Positions 1 through 7,368 of a stretch of DNA of 51,995 nucleotides are shown here, in pieces. Each line of letters starts with the position of its first letter. Within the stretch, counting starts at the first letter, position 1. The translations under genes were made by a program, and so were the position numbers. This stretch comes from an uncultured Pseudomonadota bacterium (GTDB lineage Bacteria; Pseudomonadota; Alphaproteobacteria; Rs-D84). The notes beneath the pieces were generated by a model, which worked only from the letters and a program-made list of their open reading frames with translations, did not search any database and had not been told where the DNA came from. The stretch is from contig CAMZIQ010000008.1 of NCBI GenBank assembly GCA_947307295.1, forward strand, positions 1 through 51,995, read 5' to 3'.

Positions 1-17
1 GCTCCGCCAGAAAAATC

Positions 18-45
18 AAACCGTCACAAGACGGTTTTATTTTTG
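18..45 (+). terminator. Rho-independent terminator, locus A copy 1
   Basis: Stem AAACCGTC/GACGGTTT with an ACAA loop, followed by a T-rich run. It lies 8 nt after a tRNA-like CCA end, so it probably ends a tRNA transcript. An equivalent hairpin lies at 214-233. Confidence 0.65.
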
Positions 46-213
46 TGTATGCGGACGTTAAGGATGAAGAACCGGTCAAAGTTGCGCTAGCAACGAAAGG
101 TTCGACAATGAGTTGGTGTTTGCAAACAAAGTACAGCGAACACCATACGAATGCCGCACAGCCAAACATTTATGTTTGAGCGAGCGAGTCCTATACGCTC
201 CGCCAGAAAAATC

Positions 214-241
214 AAACCGTCACAAGACGGTTTTATTTTTA
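214..241 (+). terminator. Rho-independent terminator, locus A copy 2
   Basis: Second copy of the hairpin at 18-37 with the same 8-bp stem and T-rich tail. It sits 8 nt after the duplicated CCA end. Confidence 0.65.
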
Positions 242-361
242 TGTATGCGGACGTTAAGGATGAAGAACTGGTCAAAGTTGCGCTAGCAACGAAAGGTTCG
301 ACAATGTGATGAATTAAAACGGAACAAAAAATTAAGTTAAAAACAACACTATCTTTTTTTG

Positions 362-391
362 TTGACGTTTTTTTATTTTGTGTTATATATA
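362..391 (+). promoter_or_regulatory. Promoter of the first orphan paralog
   Basis: TTGACG at 362-367 and TATATA at 386-391 with an 18-bp spacer, about 25 nt before the start codon at 416. The paralog at 1107 has a promoter of the same shape. Confidence 0.55.
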
Positions 392-415
392 CTATATAGT
401 ATAAAAAGGGCAAAA

Positions 416-970
416 ATGATAGATTATGATGAATTAGCATTATGGCAAGACGGATTTTTTTATGATTATATTGCGCCAGTCGGCGAGCCTGATTATTGCA
501 GTTTTATGTACGACCCTGCAAAAACAAGTTTTTACAAAATTGTGACTAAAGATAATAATTTTAATTCTGTTAAAATCAAAAGTGGCACAATACTAAAATT
601 TAATGAATCCGACACGCGTAGAGCATCATTTGGGCTTCAGGGTCCATTTTTTCATTTTGCCAAGGGTGCATTTAATACTACGTTATGGCGCGAATCCATA
701 GATTACGATGAGGATGGTGAAATATATAAAGTACTACCATTATCCCCAGTAGTAGGAAACATAAGCGAAGGCAAAGCGCAATTTGGCGCACAACGACTGA
801 TGTTTCTTAACCGTGTATCACCTAAGCAATTGTTTCAAAAGGCTTTAAAAGAATTGGAAGAAAGCCCAGAAGAAACAAAGATGATGAACCCTTTGTGTTA
901 TGAAGAAGGTGTGCTTCCTTTTCTTTTAGAAGCATGGAAGAAAAACAAACTGGCTGGTTATATTTATTAA
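416..970 (+). CDS. Orphan protein, paralog 1 of a tandem pair
   Basis: A protein of 184 residues with no signal peptide or membrane segment, so probably cytoplasmic. I do not recognise the family. It aligns with the next gene over most of its length: shared blocks are FYKIV near the N terminus, SGT, FHFAKGAFNTTLW (FDTMLW in the partner), PLSPVV and a C-terminal helix ending in an aromatic pair. The start at 416 is preferred over an upstream ATG at 359, because 359 lies before the promoter elements at 362-391. Its terminator carries a copied scrap of the accDA 3' end, which suggests it arose by duplication. Function unknown. Confidence 0.75.
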   Translation: MIDYDELALWQDGFFYDYIAPVGEPDYCSFMYDPAKTSFYKIVTKDNNFNSVKIKSGTILKFNESDTRRASFGLQGPFFHFAKGAFNTTLWRESIDYDEDGEIYKVLPLSPVVGNISEGKAQFGAQRLMFLNRVSPKQLFQKALKELEESPEETKMMNPLCYEEGVLPFLLEAWKKNKLAGYIY

Positions 971-974
971 TAAC

Positions 975-1016
975 AAACCGCCGAATTGGCGGTTTTGTTT
1001 TATACTTGTTTTTCTT
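975..1016 (+). repeat. 42-bp copy of the accDA 3' end and terminator (copy 1)
   Basis: Identical to 1603-1644. It contains a terminator (stem AAACCGCC/GGCGGTTT, loop GAATT, then T-rich) followed by the reverse complement of the last codons of accDA, encoding EEKQV and stop. The coding scrap is meaningless here and marks a duplication of the sequence next to accDA. Confidence 0.85.
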
Positions 1017-1056
1017 ATGGAAGGTAAATGCAAAATTTATTTTTTATATTAGTCTA

Positions 1057-1086
1057 TTGACAAAATGTATATTTGTGCTATATATA
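1057..1086 (+). promoter_or_regulatory. Promoter of the second orphan paralog
   Basis: TTGACA at 1057-1062 (perfect -35) and TATATA around 1081-1086, followed by AAGGAG at 1093-1098, 8 nt before the ATG at 1107. Confidence 0.6.
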
Positions 1087-1106
1087 ACGTATAAGGAGAG
1101 CATAAA

Positions 1107-1595
1107 ATGAGCACATATTATAAAATCGTTTCTGATGCCACCGTTTTTACATATGCATACAACATAAACCCATACTGTCAAATACCGTCGGGTTCTGTGT
1201 TTACTGCACAACAGCCACAAATACAAAACGAAAAAAACGTATATTGTATAAAAAAACCAATACCAGTTTTACATTTTTGCGATAATGCGTTTGATACAAT
1301 GTTGTGGTACTGCTATAACATGGGGGGATTTGATGAAAGCGCGTTAACTTTTTATGAAATTCAACCTTTGACCCCTGTTGTAAAAGAAAAATGCTGTGAT
1401 GACGGTGGTTTATATCAATGTGGTGCTAATCAAATCAAAATTATCCGTCCAATAGAAAAATACGAAATGTTTAAACGTGCATTAAATGAATTTCGTCAAA
1501 ACCCCAAAGCAAAAACAGAATTATACCCTAATTTGCAAATGCAAAAAATTATCTCTGACTGGACTCATCATCAACAATCCAAATACGTTTATTAA
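1107..1595 (+). CDS. Orphan protein, paralog 2 of a tandem pair
   Basis: 162 residues, soluble, family not recognised. It shares with the gene at 416 the order YYKIV, SGS, LHFCDNAFDTMLW, PLTPVV and a final helix with FKRAL. It is shorter at the N terminus and richer in Cys. The start is fixed by a strong Shine-Dalgarno sequence, AAGGAG. It converges on accDA and shares a bidirectional terminator with it. Because this copy sits beside the real accDA end, it (or an ancestor) is probably the older member of the pair. Function unknown. Confidence 0.75.
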   Translation: MSTYYKIVSDATVFTYAYNINPYCQIPSGSVFTAQQPQIQNEKNVYCIKKPIPVLHFCDNAFDTMLWYCYNMGGFDESALTFYEIQPLTPVVKEKCCDDGGLYQCGANQIKIIRPIEKYEMFKRALNEFRQNPKAKTELYPNLQMQKIISDWTHHQQSKYVY

Positions 1596-1602
1596 TAAAA
1601 AA

Positions 1603-1628
1603 AAACCGCCGAATTGGCGGTTTTGTTT
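1603..1628. terminator. Bidirectional terminator between orphan gene and accDA
   Basis: Stem AAACCGCC (1603-1610)/GGCGGTTT (1616-1623), loop GAATT. Runs of A on the left and T on the right let it serve both the plus-strand orphan and the minus-strand accDA. The same core CCGCCGAATTGGCGG recurs after RNase J. Confidence 0.8.
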
Positions 1629-3367
1629 TATACTTGTTTTTCTTCTGGGATATGATCTGGTTGAAAAATTTCCACATCACGTGTCATAGATAAAAACTTT
1701 TTAACACGATTTGGAACAAGTTCTTCAACAGGTACTTCTTGTAATTCTTTTATTGCATCAGCCACCGTTTTTCCAACCATTTCCATTGTTGTTTGCCAAT
1801 CTTTATGTGCGCCGCCTGCTGGTTCATCAATAATTTTATCTATTACATTTAATGATGCCATGTCACGTGCGGTTAATTTAAGTGCTGTTGCCGCCTGAGC
1901 CTTAAACTTATTATCTTTCCATAAGATACTTGCACAAGATTCAGGCGCAATCACAGAATAAATCGCGTTTTCCAACATAAATACTTTGTCACCAGTTCCA
2001 ATCGCAATTGCGCCGCCAGAACCACCTTCGCCCACATTTACTGCGACATAAGGTGTTTTTACACTTAATCCCATTGCTATTGTTGAAGCAACCGCTTGGG
2101 ATTGACCGCGTTCTTCGGCAGCACCACCAGCAAATGCACCAGCGGTATCAAACAATGATATTATTGGTAAATTAAACTTTTCTGCCAGTTTCATTAAACG
2201 TTGCGCTTTGCGATATCCTTCTGGATTAGGCATACCGAATCTGTGTTTTTGACGAGTTTCTATGGTACGACCCTTTTCTTGACCAATAATCACAGACGGT
2301 ATTCCATACCAATAACCAATACCACCACACATTGCCGCATCTTCAGCAAAACATCTGTCGCCAGCAAGATACGTCCATTTATCAACAATTCCGTTCACAT
2401 AATCTAATAAATGTGGTCTGTTTTCATTGCGAGCCAACAGAACCCTGTCGTATTCAGGAGACTTGCCAACATCACGCGATTTCTTTGGCGTGTCAAATTT
2501 TGGTGTTTTGATATCTATAACCTTAGCATCACGTGGTTGTTTTGTTAAAACAGACAATACGCGTTCCAAAGTTTCTTTTAAATCAGACCTGTCGGCAACA
2601 ATATCGACCATACCATGATCATACAAATAATCTGCAGTTTGGAAATTAGACGGTAATTTTTCGTGAATATTTTGTTCAATAACACGACGGCCCGCAAATC
2701 CGATTCTTGCGCCCTTTTCTGCGATATGAATATCGCCCAACATTGCAAAAGATGCGGTCACGCCCCCAAAAGTCGGATCAGTCAGAATAACTATGTATGG
2801 TAATTTGTTTTCGTGTAATTTATTTACAGCAACGGTTGTTCGCGCCATTTGCATTAACGACAGAATGTTTTCCTGCATACGTGCACCACCACTACAAGTC
2901 ACCATTACAAAAGGATTCTTTAATTCAATAGCATGTTCAACGCTTGCAATTATAGCATCACCCGCAGCACGTCCCATAGAACCCATCATAAAATCACCAT
3001 TCATAACACATACTGTTGTGTTAATTCCGCCTATTTTTCCATCTGCAGTAGAAATAGCATCCTTTGCACCAGTGTCTTCGCGAGCTTCTGCCAGTCTTTC
3101 TTTGTATGCGACCATGTCAGAAAAATTTAATGGGTCGTCAGTTGGCAAAGGCAATTCAAATTTTTGCCAATCTATATCATCAAAAAGCAAATCAAATCTT
3201 TGCTTTGGATTCATTATGAAAGCACGATTGCATCGCGGACAGACATAATGATTGTTTTTATAATCTTTGTAAAACACCAAACGACCACAAGCTTCGCATT
3301 TTATCCACATCAAACGGCGAACGCGTTCGTATCTATCACGATTATGATTTTTTATTCCAGCAGACAT
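1628..3367 (-). CDS. accDA: Acetyl-CoA carboxylase carboxyltransferase, fused beta-alpha (AccD-AccA)
   Basis: 579 residues that join both carboxyltransferase subunits of acetyl-CoA carboxylase, which moves the carboxyl group from carboxy-biotin to acetyl-CoA for fatty acid synthesis. The N-terminal half is AccD-like, with a zinc ribbon (C24, C27, C43, C46) and a crotonase-type core around GGVTASFAMLGD. From about residue 300 it is AccA-like, with HRFGMPNPEGYRKA, FDTAGAFAGGAAEERGQ and APESCASILW. Most proteobacteria encode the two subunits as separate genes. The gene starts 4 nt after the ihfB stop, so the two are co-transcribed. Both halves look intact, which argues for a working fusion. Confidence 0.93.
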   Translation of the reverse strand: MSAGIKNHNRDRYERVRRLMWIKCEACGRLVFYKDYKNNHYVCPRCNRAFIMNPKQRFDLLFDDIDWQKFELPLPTDDPLNFSDMVAYKERLAEAREDTGAKDAISTADGKIGGINTTVCVMNGDFMMGSMGRAAGDAIIASVEHAIELKNPFVMVTCSGGARMQENILSLMQMARTTVAVNKLHENKLPYIVILTDPTFGGVTASFAMLGDIHIAEKGARIGFAGRRVIEQNIHEKLPSNFQTADYLYDHGMVDIVADRSDLKETLERVLSVLTKQPRDAKVIDIKTPKFDTPKKSRDVGKSPEYDRVLLARNENRPHLLDYVNGIVDKWTYLAGDRCFAEDAAMCGGIGYWYGIPSVIIGQEKGRTIETRQKHRFGMPNPEGYRKAQRLMKLAEKFNLPIISLFDTAGAFAGGAAEERGQSQAVASTIAMGLSVKTPYVAVNVGEGGSGGAIAIGTGDKVFMLENAIYSVIAPESCASILWKDNKFKAQAATALKLTARDMASLNVIDKIIDEPAGGAHKDWQTTMEMVGKTVADAIKELQEVPVEELVPNRVKKFLSMTRDVEIFQPDHIPEEKQV

Positions 3368-3371
3368 TTAA

Positions 3372-3650
3372 TTATCCATTCATTTTTTTAGTTAATTCCT
3401 TGCTTGGTTTAAACAATACAGTTTTACCCGCAGGTACAATTGTTGTTTCCCCAGTAGTTGGATTATAACCAGTCTTAGCAGAATGTTTACGCGGTTGAAA
3501 AGATCCAAAACCACGAATTTCGATTCTGTCATCGCGCGCAATTGCATCTATCATTTCGTTCACAACTGTATCTAATACAGTAGTAGCATCGCTGGCGCGC
3601 ATATTTTTAAATTGCACTTGGACAGTTCTAATAATATCCGAACGTTTCAT
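3372..3650 (-). CDS. ihfB: Integration host factor beta-type HU/IHF DNA-bending protein
   Basis: 92 residues, the normal length of the HU/IHF family. The signature RIEIRGFGSFQPRKHSAKTG and the NPTTGE beta-arm tip are clear and resemble IHF-beta more than HU. It binds and bends DNA in nucleoid structure, site-specific recombination and transcription. First gene of a two-gene unit with accDA. The assignment to the beta subunit rests on motif resemblance; a general HU-like role is the alternative. Confidence 0.85.
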   Translation of the reverse strand: MKRSDIIRTVQVQFKNMRASDATTVLDTVVNEMIDAIARDDRIEIRGFGSFQPRKHSAKTGYNPTTGETTIVPAGKTVLFKPSKELTKKMNG

Positions 3651-3810
3651 AATAAAATACCCTTTTGTTTTTTACATTATACAACATGATAGCACATTTT
3701 ACAAAAAATAAAGTAAAAATTATTTTCGTGGCACAAAAAAATAAGAAAACCGTCTTATGCAAAACAATTCTCTTTTTTGATATCTTAAATATTATCCAAA
3801 GGGTTTTTTT
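3651..3810. promoter_or_regulatory. Divergent intergenic region, ihfB / peroxiredoxin
   Basis: 160 bp of very AT-rich DNA between divergent genes; it must hold promoters for both. No clear operator was seen. AAAGGG at 3798-3803 is the Shine-Dalgarno of the peroxiredoxin. Confidence 0.4.
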
Positions 3811-4542
3811 ATGCAAAACAACACACAAAACGAAAATAAATCTTTGCCATTAATTGGTGATACAGCACCTAAATTTACAGCAAAAACCACCAATGGCTTC
3901 ATAAGGTTTCCTGATGATTTTGCTGGATGCTGGGTTGTTCTGTTTTCTCATCCAATGGATTTTACACCAGTATGCACAACAGAATTTTTATCTTTTCAAT
4001 CTTTGTACAAAGATTTTCAAAAATTAAACACCGATATAATCGGACTTTCTGTAGGTGCAATATCTTCTCATTTAGCTTGGTTTCGTTCTATATACAACGA
4101 AGTTCAATTTGAAAATTTTAAAAACACAGAAATTACATTTCCTGTGATTGCTGATATGGATTTAAAAATTTCAAAATTATACGGTATGATTCACCCAAAT
4201 GCTTCCGATACATCTACTGTGCGCGCAGTGTTTATAATTGACCCGCACGGAACAATAAAAACTATTTTATATTATCCTCAAAATGTTGGTCGAAACATCA
4301 AAGAAATATTAAGAATTTTAACAGCTCTGCAAACAAGTGATGCTTTTGGTGTATCTTTGCCTGCCAATTGGATACCTGGGGCGCCAGTCATAGAACCTGC
4401 GCCACAGACAACAAAAGATATGCATAAATGTATTGCCGCACATACAAAAAATAAAAAAGCAGAATCCTGGTATCTAACTTTTCAAGACCTGCCGGAATCT
4501 GTTATTTACAATAAATTAGAGAAACAAAAGAAAAAGCATTAA
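3811..4542 (+). CDS. Peroxiredoxin of the Prx6 / AhpC-TSA type
   Basis: 243 residues. A thioredoxin-fold peroxidase that reduces peroxides. The motif HPMDFTPVCTTE places the peroxidatic Cys at C55, with T52 as the partner Thr and R138 (TVRAVF) as the likely active-site Arg. A C-terminal domain of the Prx6 kind (PANWIPGAPV, about 184-192) is present, and C207 is a candidate resolving Cys. The gene stands alone on the plus strand, divergent from ihfB, and its last 4 nt overlap the 3' end of the convergent alkyltransferase-like gene. Confidence 0.9.
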   Translation: MQNNTQNENKSLPLIGDTAPKFTAKTTNGFIRFPDDFAGCWVVLFSHPMDFTPVCTTEFLSFQSLYKDFQKLNTDIIGLSVGAISSHLAWFRSIYNEVQFENFKNTEITFPVIADMDLKISKLYGMIHPNASDTSTVRAVFIIDPHGTIKTILYYPQNVGRNIKEILRILTALQTSDAFGVSLPANWIPGAPVIEPAPQTTKDMHKCIAAHTKNKKAESWYLTFQDLPESVIYNKLEKQKKKH

Positions 4543-4886
4543 AATTTTATCGGTGCATCACGCAAGTTTATTGGGGCAGATTCGTTTTCCGGATGCCAGC
4601 GATACTTTTCTACATCAATGTTTCCATCTGGTTTGAACCCAACGCCTTCGGCGGTTAATAAATCACGTTGAACCTGTTCCCATTGACCATCCCACGTTTT
4701 CCCATCTGCAAAAGTGACCCGATGCCACGGCAGCGAATCCGTTTCACACGAAGCATTCATCGCATATCCCACAAAACGTGCAGCACGCGGACGTCCCAAC
4801 ATTTTCGCAATATCGCCATAGGTTGTCACTTTCCCTGCGGGAATTTTAGCAACCAAATCATAAACCTGTTCATAAAAACCTTTCAT
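4539..4886 (-). CDS. atl: Alkyltransferase-like protein (MGMT fold, no acceptor Cys)
   Basis: About 115 residues from the Met at 4886; longer versions starting upstream add a poorly conserved lead. The fold matches the C-terminal domain of O6-alkylguanine-DNA alkyltransferase: KVTTYGDIA helix-turn-helix with the base-flipping Tyr, and ARFVGYAM with the Arg finger. The acceptor motif PCHR reads PWHR here (Trp at residue 54), the hallmark of ATL proteins, which cannot remove the alkyl group. Known ATLs bind O6-alkylguanine and hand it to nucleotide excision repair. No good Shine-Dalgarno is visible. Base composition looks richer in GC than its neighbours. Confidence 0.85.
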   Translation of the reverse strand: MKGFYEQVYDLVAKIPAGKVTTYGDIAKMLGRPRAARFVGYAMNASCETDSLPWHRVTFADGKTWDGQWEQVQRDLLTAEGVGFKPDGNIDVEKYRWHPENESAPINLRDAPIKF

Positions 4887-4972
4887 ACCGTGTATTGTAA
4901 ACCAAAAACACGGAAAATAAAACCAGAAAATTTTTCTTAATCGTGCGTCTTGCACCCGACAACGAAAACGGA

Positions 4973-5163
4973 TGGCGGAGATAGGGGGATTGATTTCGCT
5001 GTGCTACATTCCCCTTGCCTCATTCGCGTTGCTCACCGGCATACTCCGTCTGCCTTTCAGCTGCGGTTCGAACCCTCTTGCCGGGTTCGAATTCCGAAGT
5101 CGACGAAACAAACAAAAAAATGCCCCAACGGGACATTTTGTTATTTGTGGCGGACTGGAATTC
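4973..5163 (-). repeat. tRNA-tail remnants with antisense hairpin (locus B)
   Basis: Read on the minus strand: 5163-5148 is a tRNA-like 3' end (AATTCCAGTCCGCCA). Then follow a terminator hairpin (5118-5137) and the segment GGAATTCGAACCC (5095-5083), antisense to the T-arm such a tRNA would have. That segment is one arm of a perfect 9-bp hairpin (TTCGAACCC/GGGTTCGAA, 5067-5091). At the far end 4991-4973 is an exact 19-nt copy of the 3' end of tRNA-Ser(CGA), whose gene lies at 7140-7230. No tRNA body is present. Confidence 0.7.
5112..5140 (-). terminator. Terminator inside locus B
   Basis: On the minus strand AAATGTCCC, loop GTT, GGGGCATTT (one G-U pair) followed by seven T. It sits about 10 nt after the tRNA-like CCA end and also lies downstream of trpS. 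Confidence 0.65.
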
Positions 5164-5193
5164 TGTTACACAATTTTGTATACCTAAATTAAG

Positions 5194-6192
5194 CTATTTC
5201 AACCCAAGCGCAAGTTTAGCACGATTCAATGTTTCTGATGCGACCACGTGTGCTTTTTCTGCACCGTCATCAAGAATCTTGTTCAATACTTCGGGATTCT
5301 TGAACTTTTCATAATTTGTTTGAATGCGTTCAATCAAATCACAAACGGCATCTGCGACCTCACGTTTGAAATCGCCGTACCCCCGACCAACAAATCGTTT
5401 CTCTATGTCAGAAATACTTTCACCAGTCGTTGCGGATAATATACTAAGCAGGTTTGATATACCGGGTTTATTCTCCTCGTCAAACCGCACTACTGCTTCA
5501 CTATCTGTGACTGCCGACATTATCTTTTTACGAACGAGTTTCAAATCGTCCATCAAAAAGATTGTTCCTGGGTTTGGCCCGTCCGATTTATTCATTTTTT
5601 CAGTTGGATTTTGCAGATTCAGAATCTTGTTTCCAACCGGTGCGATATAAACGTCCGGTTCATTGAATGTATCGCCATAGCGATTATTAAACCGCTGGGC
5701 CAAATCGCGTGTCAATTCCACATGCTGTTGCTGGTCCAGACCCACCGGAACCATATCTGTGTTATACAGCAAGATATCGGCAGACATCAATGGCGGATAC
5801 ACAAACAGCCCTGTATCAATGCCATTTTTACCCGTGGCCTGCGATTTCAGTTTAAACTGGGTCATTCGTGACAATTCGCCCATATGCGTTTGAAATGTCA
5901 TTATAAAGCCCATAATGCCATGTTCCAAAACATCACTTTGCCGGAATACGATGGTTTGTTCTGGGTCAATACCACACGCCAAATACATTGCGATACAGTT
6001 ATTGACGGCTTCGTGCAATTCAGCTGGGTCGCGTGGACTGGTTATCGCATGCAGGTCCGCCGCAAAAATATAACTTTTATATTTGCCTTGGCGCGTCACA
6101 AAGTTTTTTATTGCTCCCAGATAGTTTCCCAAAGTCAGGTTTCCACTTGGACGAACCCCGGTCAGCATTACTTTTTCATTTTGGTTTTTCAT
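5194..6192 (-). CDS. trpS: Tryptophanyl-tRNA synthetase, second copy in the window
   Basis: 332 residues, full length for TrpRS, which charges tRNA-Trp. Class I signatures are present: TLGN (20-23) in the HIGH position and KMNKS (199-203) in the KMSKS position, with the GLDQQQHVELTRD block. It differs strongly from the TrpRS at 25753, so the two are not recent duplicates. Shine-Dalgarno AAAGGAATGAG precedes the start; it follows the gene at 6211-6750 by 18 nt. It lies inside the tRNA-Ser-bounded segment, and its codon use looks richer in GC than most neighbours, suggesting transfer. It may act as a spare or inhibitor-resistant enzyme (inference). Confidence 0.93.
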   Translation of the reverse strand: MKNQNEKVMLTGVRPSGNLTLGNYLGAIKNFVTRQGKYKSYIFAADLHAITSPRDPAELHEAVNNCIAMYLACGIDPEQTIVFRQSDVLEHGIMGFIMTFQTHMGELSRMTQFKLKSQATGKNGIDTGLFVYPPLMSADILLYNTDMVPVGLDQQQHVELTRDLAQRFNNRYGDTFNEPDVYIAPVGNKILNLQNPTEKMNKSDGPNPGTIFLMDDLKLVRKKIMSAVTDSEAVVRFDEENKPGISNLLSILSATTGESISDIEKRFVGRGYGDFKREVADAVCDLIERIQTNYEKFKNPEVLNKILDDGAEKAHVVASETLNRAKLALGLK

Positions 6193-6210
6193 ATCTCATT
6201 CCTTTTGGTT

Positions 6211-6750
6211 TTAACTGTTTCTTTCGTGTTTCAGATAGGCAGATTCTAAGAGCCGTCTTTTGGCATCAGAAATACCGAAAACCAATCCGTTGGGATTGAA
6301 TTTGATCCCAGAAACCCCGTCTAAACAGGTTTCTTCGGTTCCTTCGCCTAACTTTAATTCCTGAACATTGCTGAAATCCAGATAGCCGCGCAATCCTTTG
6401 ACCCTATAAAGGTCTATGAATCGTGCATTTGGATTGAATTTGATGGTTGCTTTGGATATGTCGCAATGGTCAATATACAGAATACGCACCCCGGAAAAAT
6501 CAAAACTTCCACGCATTCCCATAACAGATAAAGCTATATAGTTCGCTTTACTGTTAAAAAGCAACCGCACGTTAGAAACATCACCGGAAACTCCCACATT
6601 TTTTTCATCGTGGAAGTCGAATTCCCCAGATGTGTTTTTACCTAAATCGACACTTACTGCACTTATTTCCTCTTTTAGGCGCAAATTATAAGCGGTATGT
6701 TGAGAAATATGCAGCTGTCCCGAACGTTTTTTATTGTATGATATTTTCAT
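6211..6750 (-). CDS. Small repeat protein of unknown function
   Basis: 179 residues from the ATG at 6750, chosen for the Shine-Dalgarno AAAAGGA just upstream; an upstream ATG at 6810 has none. No signal peptide. The middle is built of degenerate repeats with the pattern GxxGxxDFSxVxxLxLxxxD...IKFNPNA (DFSGVRIL, DFSNVQEL, IKFNPN three times), which suggests a leucine-rich-repeat-like solenoid. It precedes trpS on the same strand within the putative island. Function not recognised. Confidence 0.7.
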   Translation of the reverse strand: MKISYNKKRSGQLHISQHTAYNLRLKEEISAVSVDLGKNTSGEFDFHDEKNVGVSGDVSNVRLLFNSKANYIALSVMGMRGSFDFSGVRILYIDHCDISKATIKFNPNARFIDLYRVKGLRGYLDFSNVQELKLGEGTEETCLDGVSGIKFNPNGLVFGISDAKRRLLESAYLKHERNS

Positions 6751-6810
6751 TTTATAATCCTTTTGTGTTTGTATTGATCGATTGAACGGGTGCCAGGAAT
6801 CGCCAAGCAC

Positions 6811-7139
6811 ACGCCCTCCAACCGGACCATATTGTTTTTATTTTTTGAGAGATGATTTATTTTTAGAAAATATTACAAACACCATCGTTCGCCGTAGCCG
6901 AACAATGAGGAATCAAAAGTAGCAAAAATCATACTTTCGTTTTTCATGTCCCTTTTATTATAGAGCATTTTGTCCAAAAGTCAATAGATGCAGATTTGAC
7001 TATCGGAAAACAGGCATTGTATAGAAAGCCGTATTTTAGCGTTTAAAAAGGGGCATTTTTCGTTCATACCACAGTCAATGCATGAAAAATCCCGCTAGAG
7101 AGCGGGCTTTTGATAGGGATGCCGTAATCCTGAGAATAC
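6811..7139. other. Intergenic region with a possible small RNA
   Basis: 329 bp without a gene. It holds a promoter-like pair on the plus strand, TTGACT (6996-7001) and TATAGA (7020-7025, 18-bp spacer), and the hairpin at 7091-7106. A transcript from about 7032 to 7112 would fold, since GGGGCATTTTT near 7050 can pair with AAAAATCCC at 7085-7093. The rest is unremarkable. Confidence 0.3.
7085..7106 (-). terminator. Terminator after tRNA-Ser
   Basis: Stem CCCGCT/AGCGGG (7091-7096/7101-7106), with five T after it on the minus strand. It lies about 34 nt downstream of the tRNA-Ser 3' end. Confidence 0.75.
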
Positions 7140-7230
7140 TGGCGGAGATAGGGGGATTCGAACCCTCGATACAGTTGCCTGTATACGCGATTTCGAGTCG
7201 CGCGCATTCAACCAGCTCTGCCATATCTCC
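7140..7230 (-). tRNA. tRNA-Ser(CGA)
   Basis: 91 nt on the minus strand with an encoded CCA. The acceptor stem GGAGATA pairs with TATCTCC. It has a long variable arm typical of serine tRNAs, anticodon loop ACTCGAAA (anticodon CGA, reading UCG) and T-arm GGGTTCGAATCCC. The last 19 nt are duplicated at 4973-4991. Confidence 0.95.
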
Positions 7231-7368
7231 GAAACGCGTGTTCATTATATATATTTAGTTTGTAAAAAGCAATTCTTTAATTTTCTATTTTTATATAAAA
7301 AAAACTCTGGACACACCAACAGCATTTTTTCTATGATAAAAAATATAGAAAGAGGAAGGATGGACAAA

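Larger units (their letters stand above)
1..306 (+). repeat. Tandem tRNA-tail units (locus A), two copies
   Basis: Bases 1-110 are repeated at 197-306 with two substitutions (unit 196 bp). Each copy begins with GCTCCGCCA, which reads as a tRNA acceptor end. In the second copy the tRNA-like tail runs back to 185 (CGAGTCC then TATACGCTCCGCCA), 21 nt that fit a tRNA-Ser T-arm plus acceptor. Next come a hairpin (18-37 and 214-233, 8-bp stem, loop ACAA, T-rich tail) and a segment at 51-73 and 247-269 that resembles the reverse complement of that tRNA tail. A structured stretch follows, with GAACC/GGTTC enclosing GTTGC/GCAAC. The parent tRNA is probably just left of the window (inference). Confidence 0.7.
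4973..7158. mobile_element. Putative mini-island between tRNA-Ser 3'-end direct repeats
   Basis: The 19-bp sequence at 7140-7158 (3' end of tRNA-Ser) is repeated exactly at 4973-4991 in the same orientation, the usual footprint of integration at a tRNA 3' end. The enclosed DNA holds an extra trpS, a repeat protein and tRNA-tail remnants. It looks richer in GC than the flanks by eye. No integrase is present, so it would be a non-autonomous or decayed insertion (inference). Confidence 0.5.

Noticed and set aside
87..440. 117-codon minus-strand frame across locus A
   Set aside because: It runs through the tRNA-tail repeats and the promoter of the first orphan gene, with no ribosome site and no plausible protein pattern.
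4950..5314. Overlapping plus-strand frames across locus B
   Set aside because: They are translations of the tRNA-tail remnants and the terminator; none has a ribosome site.
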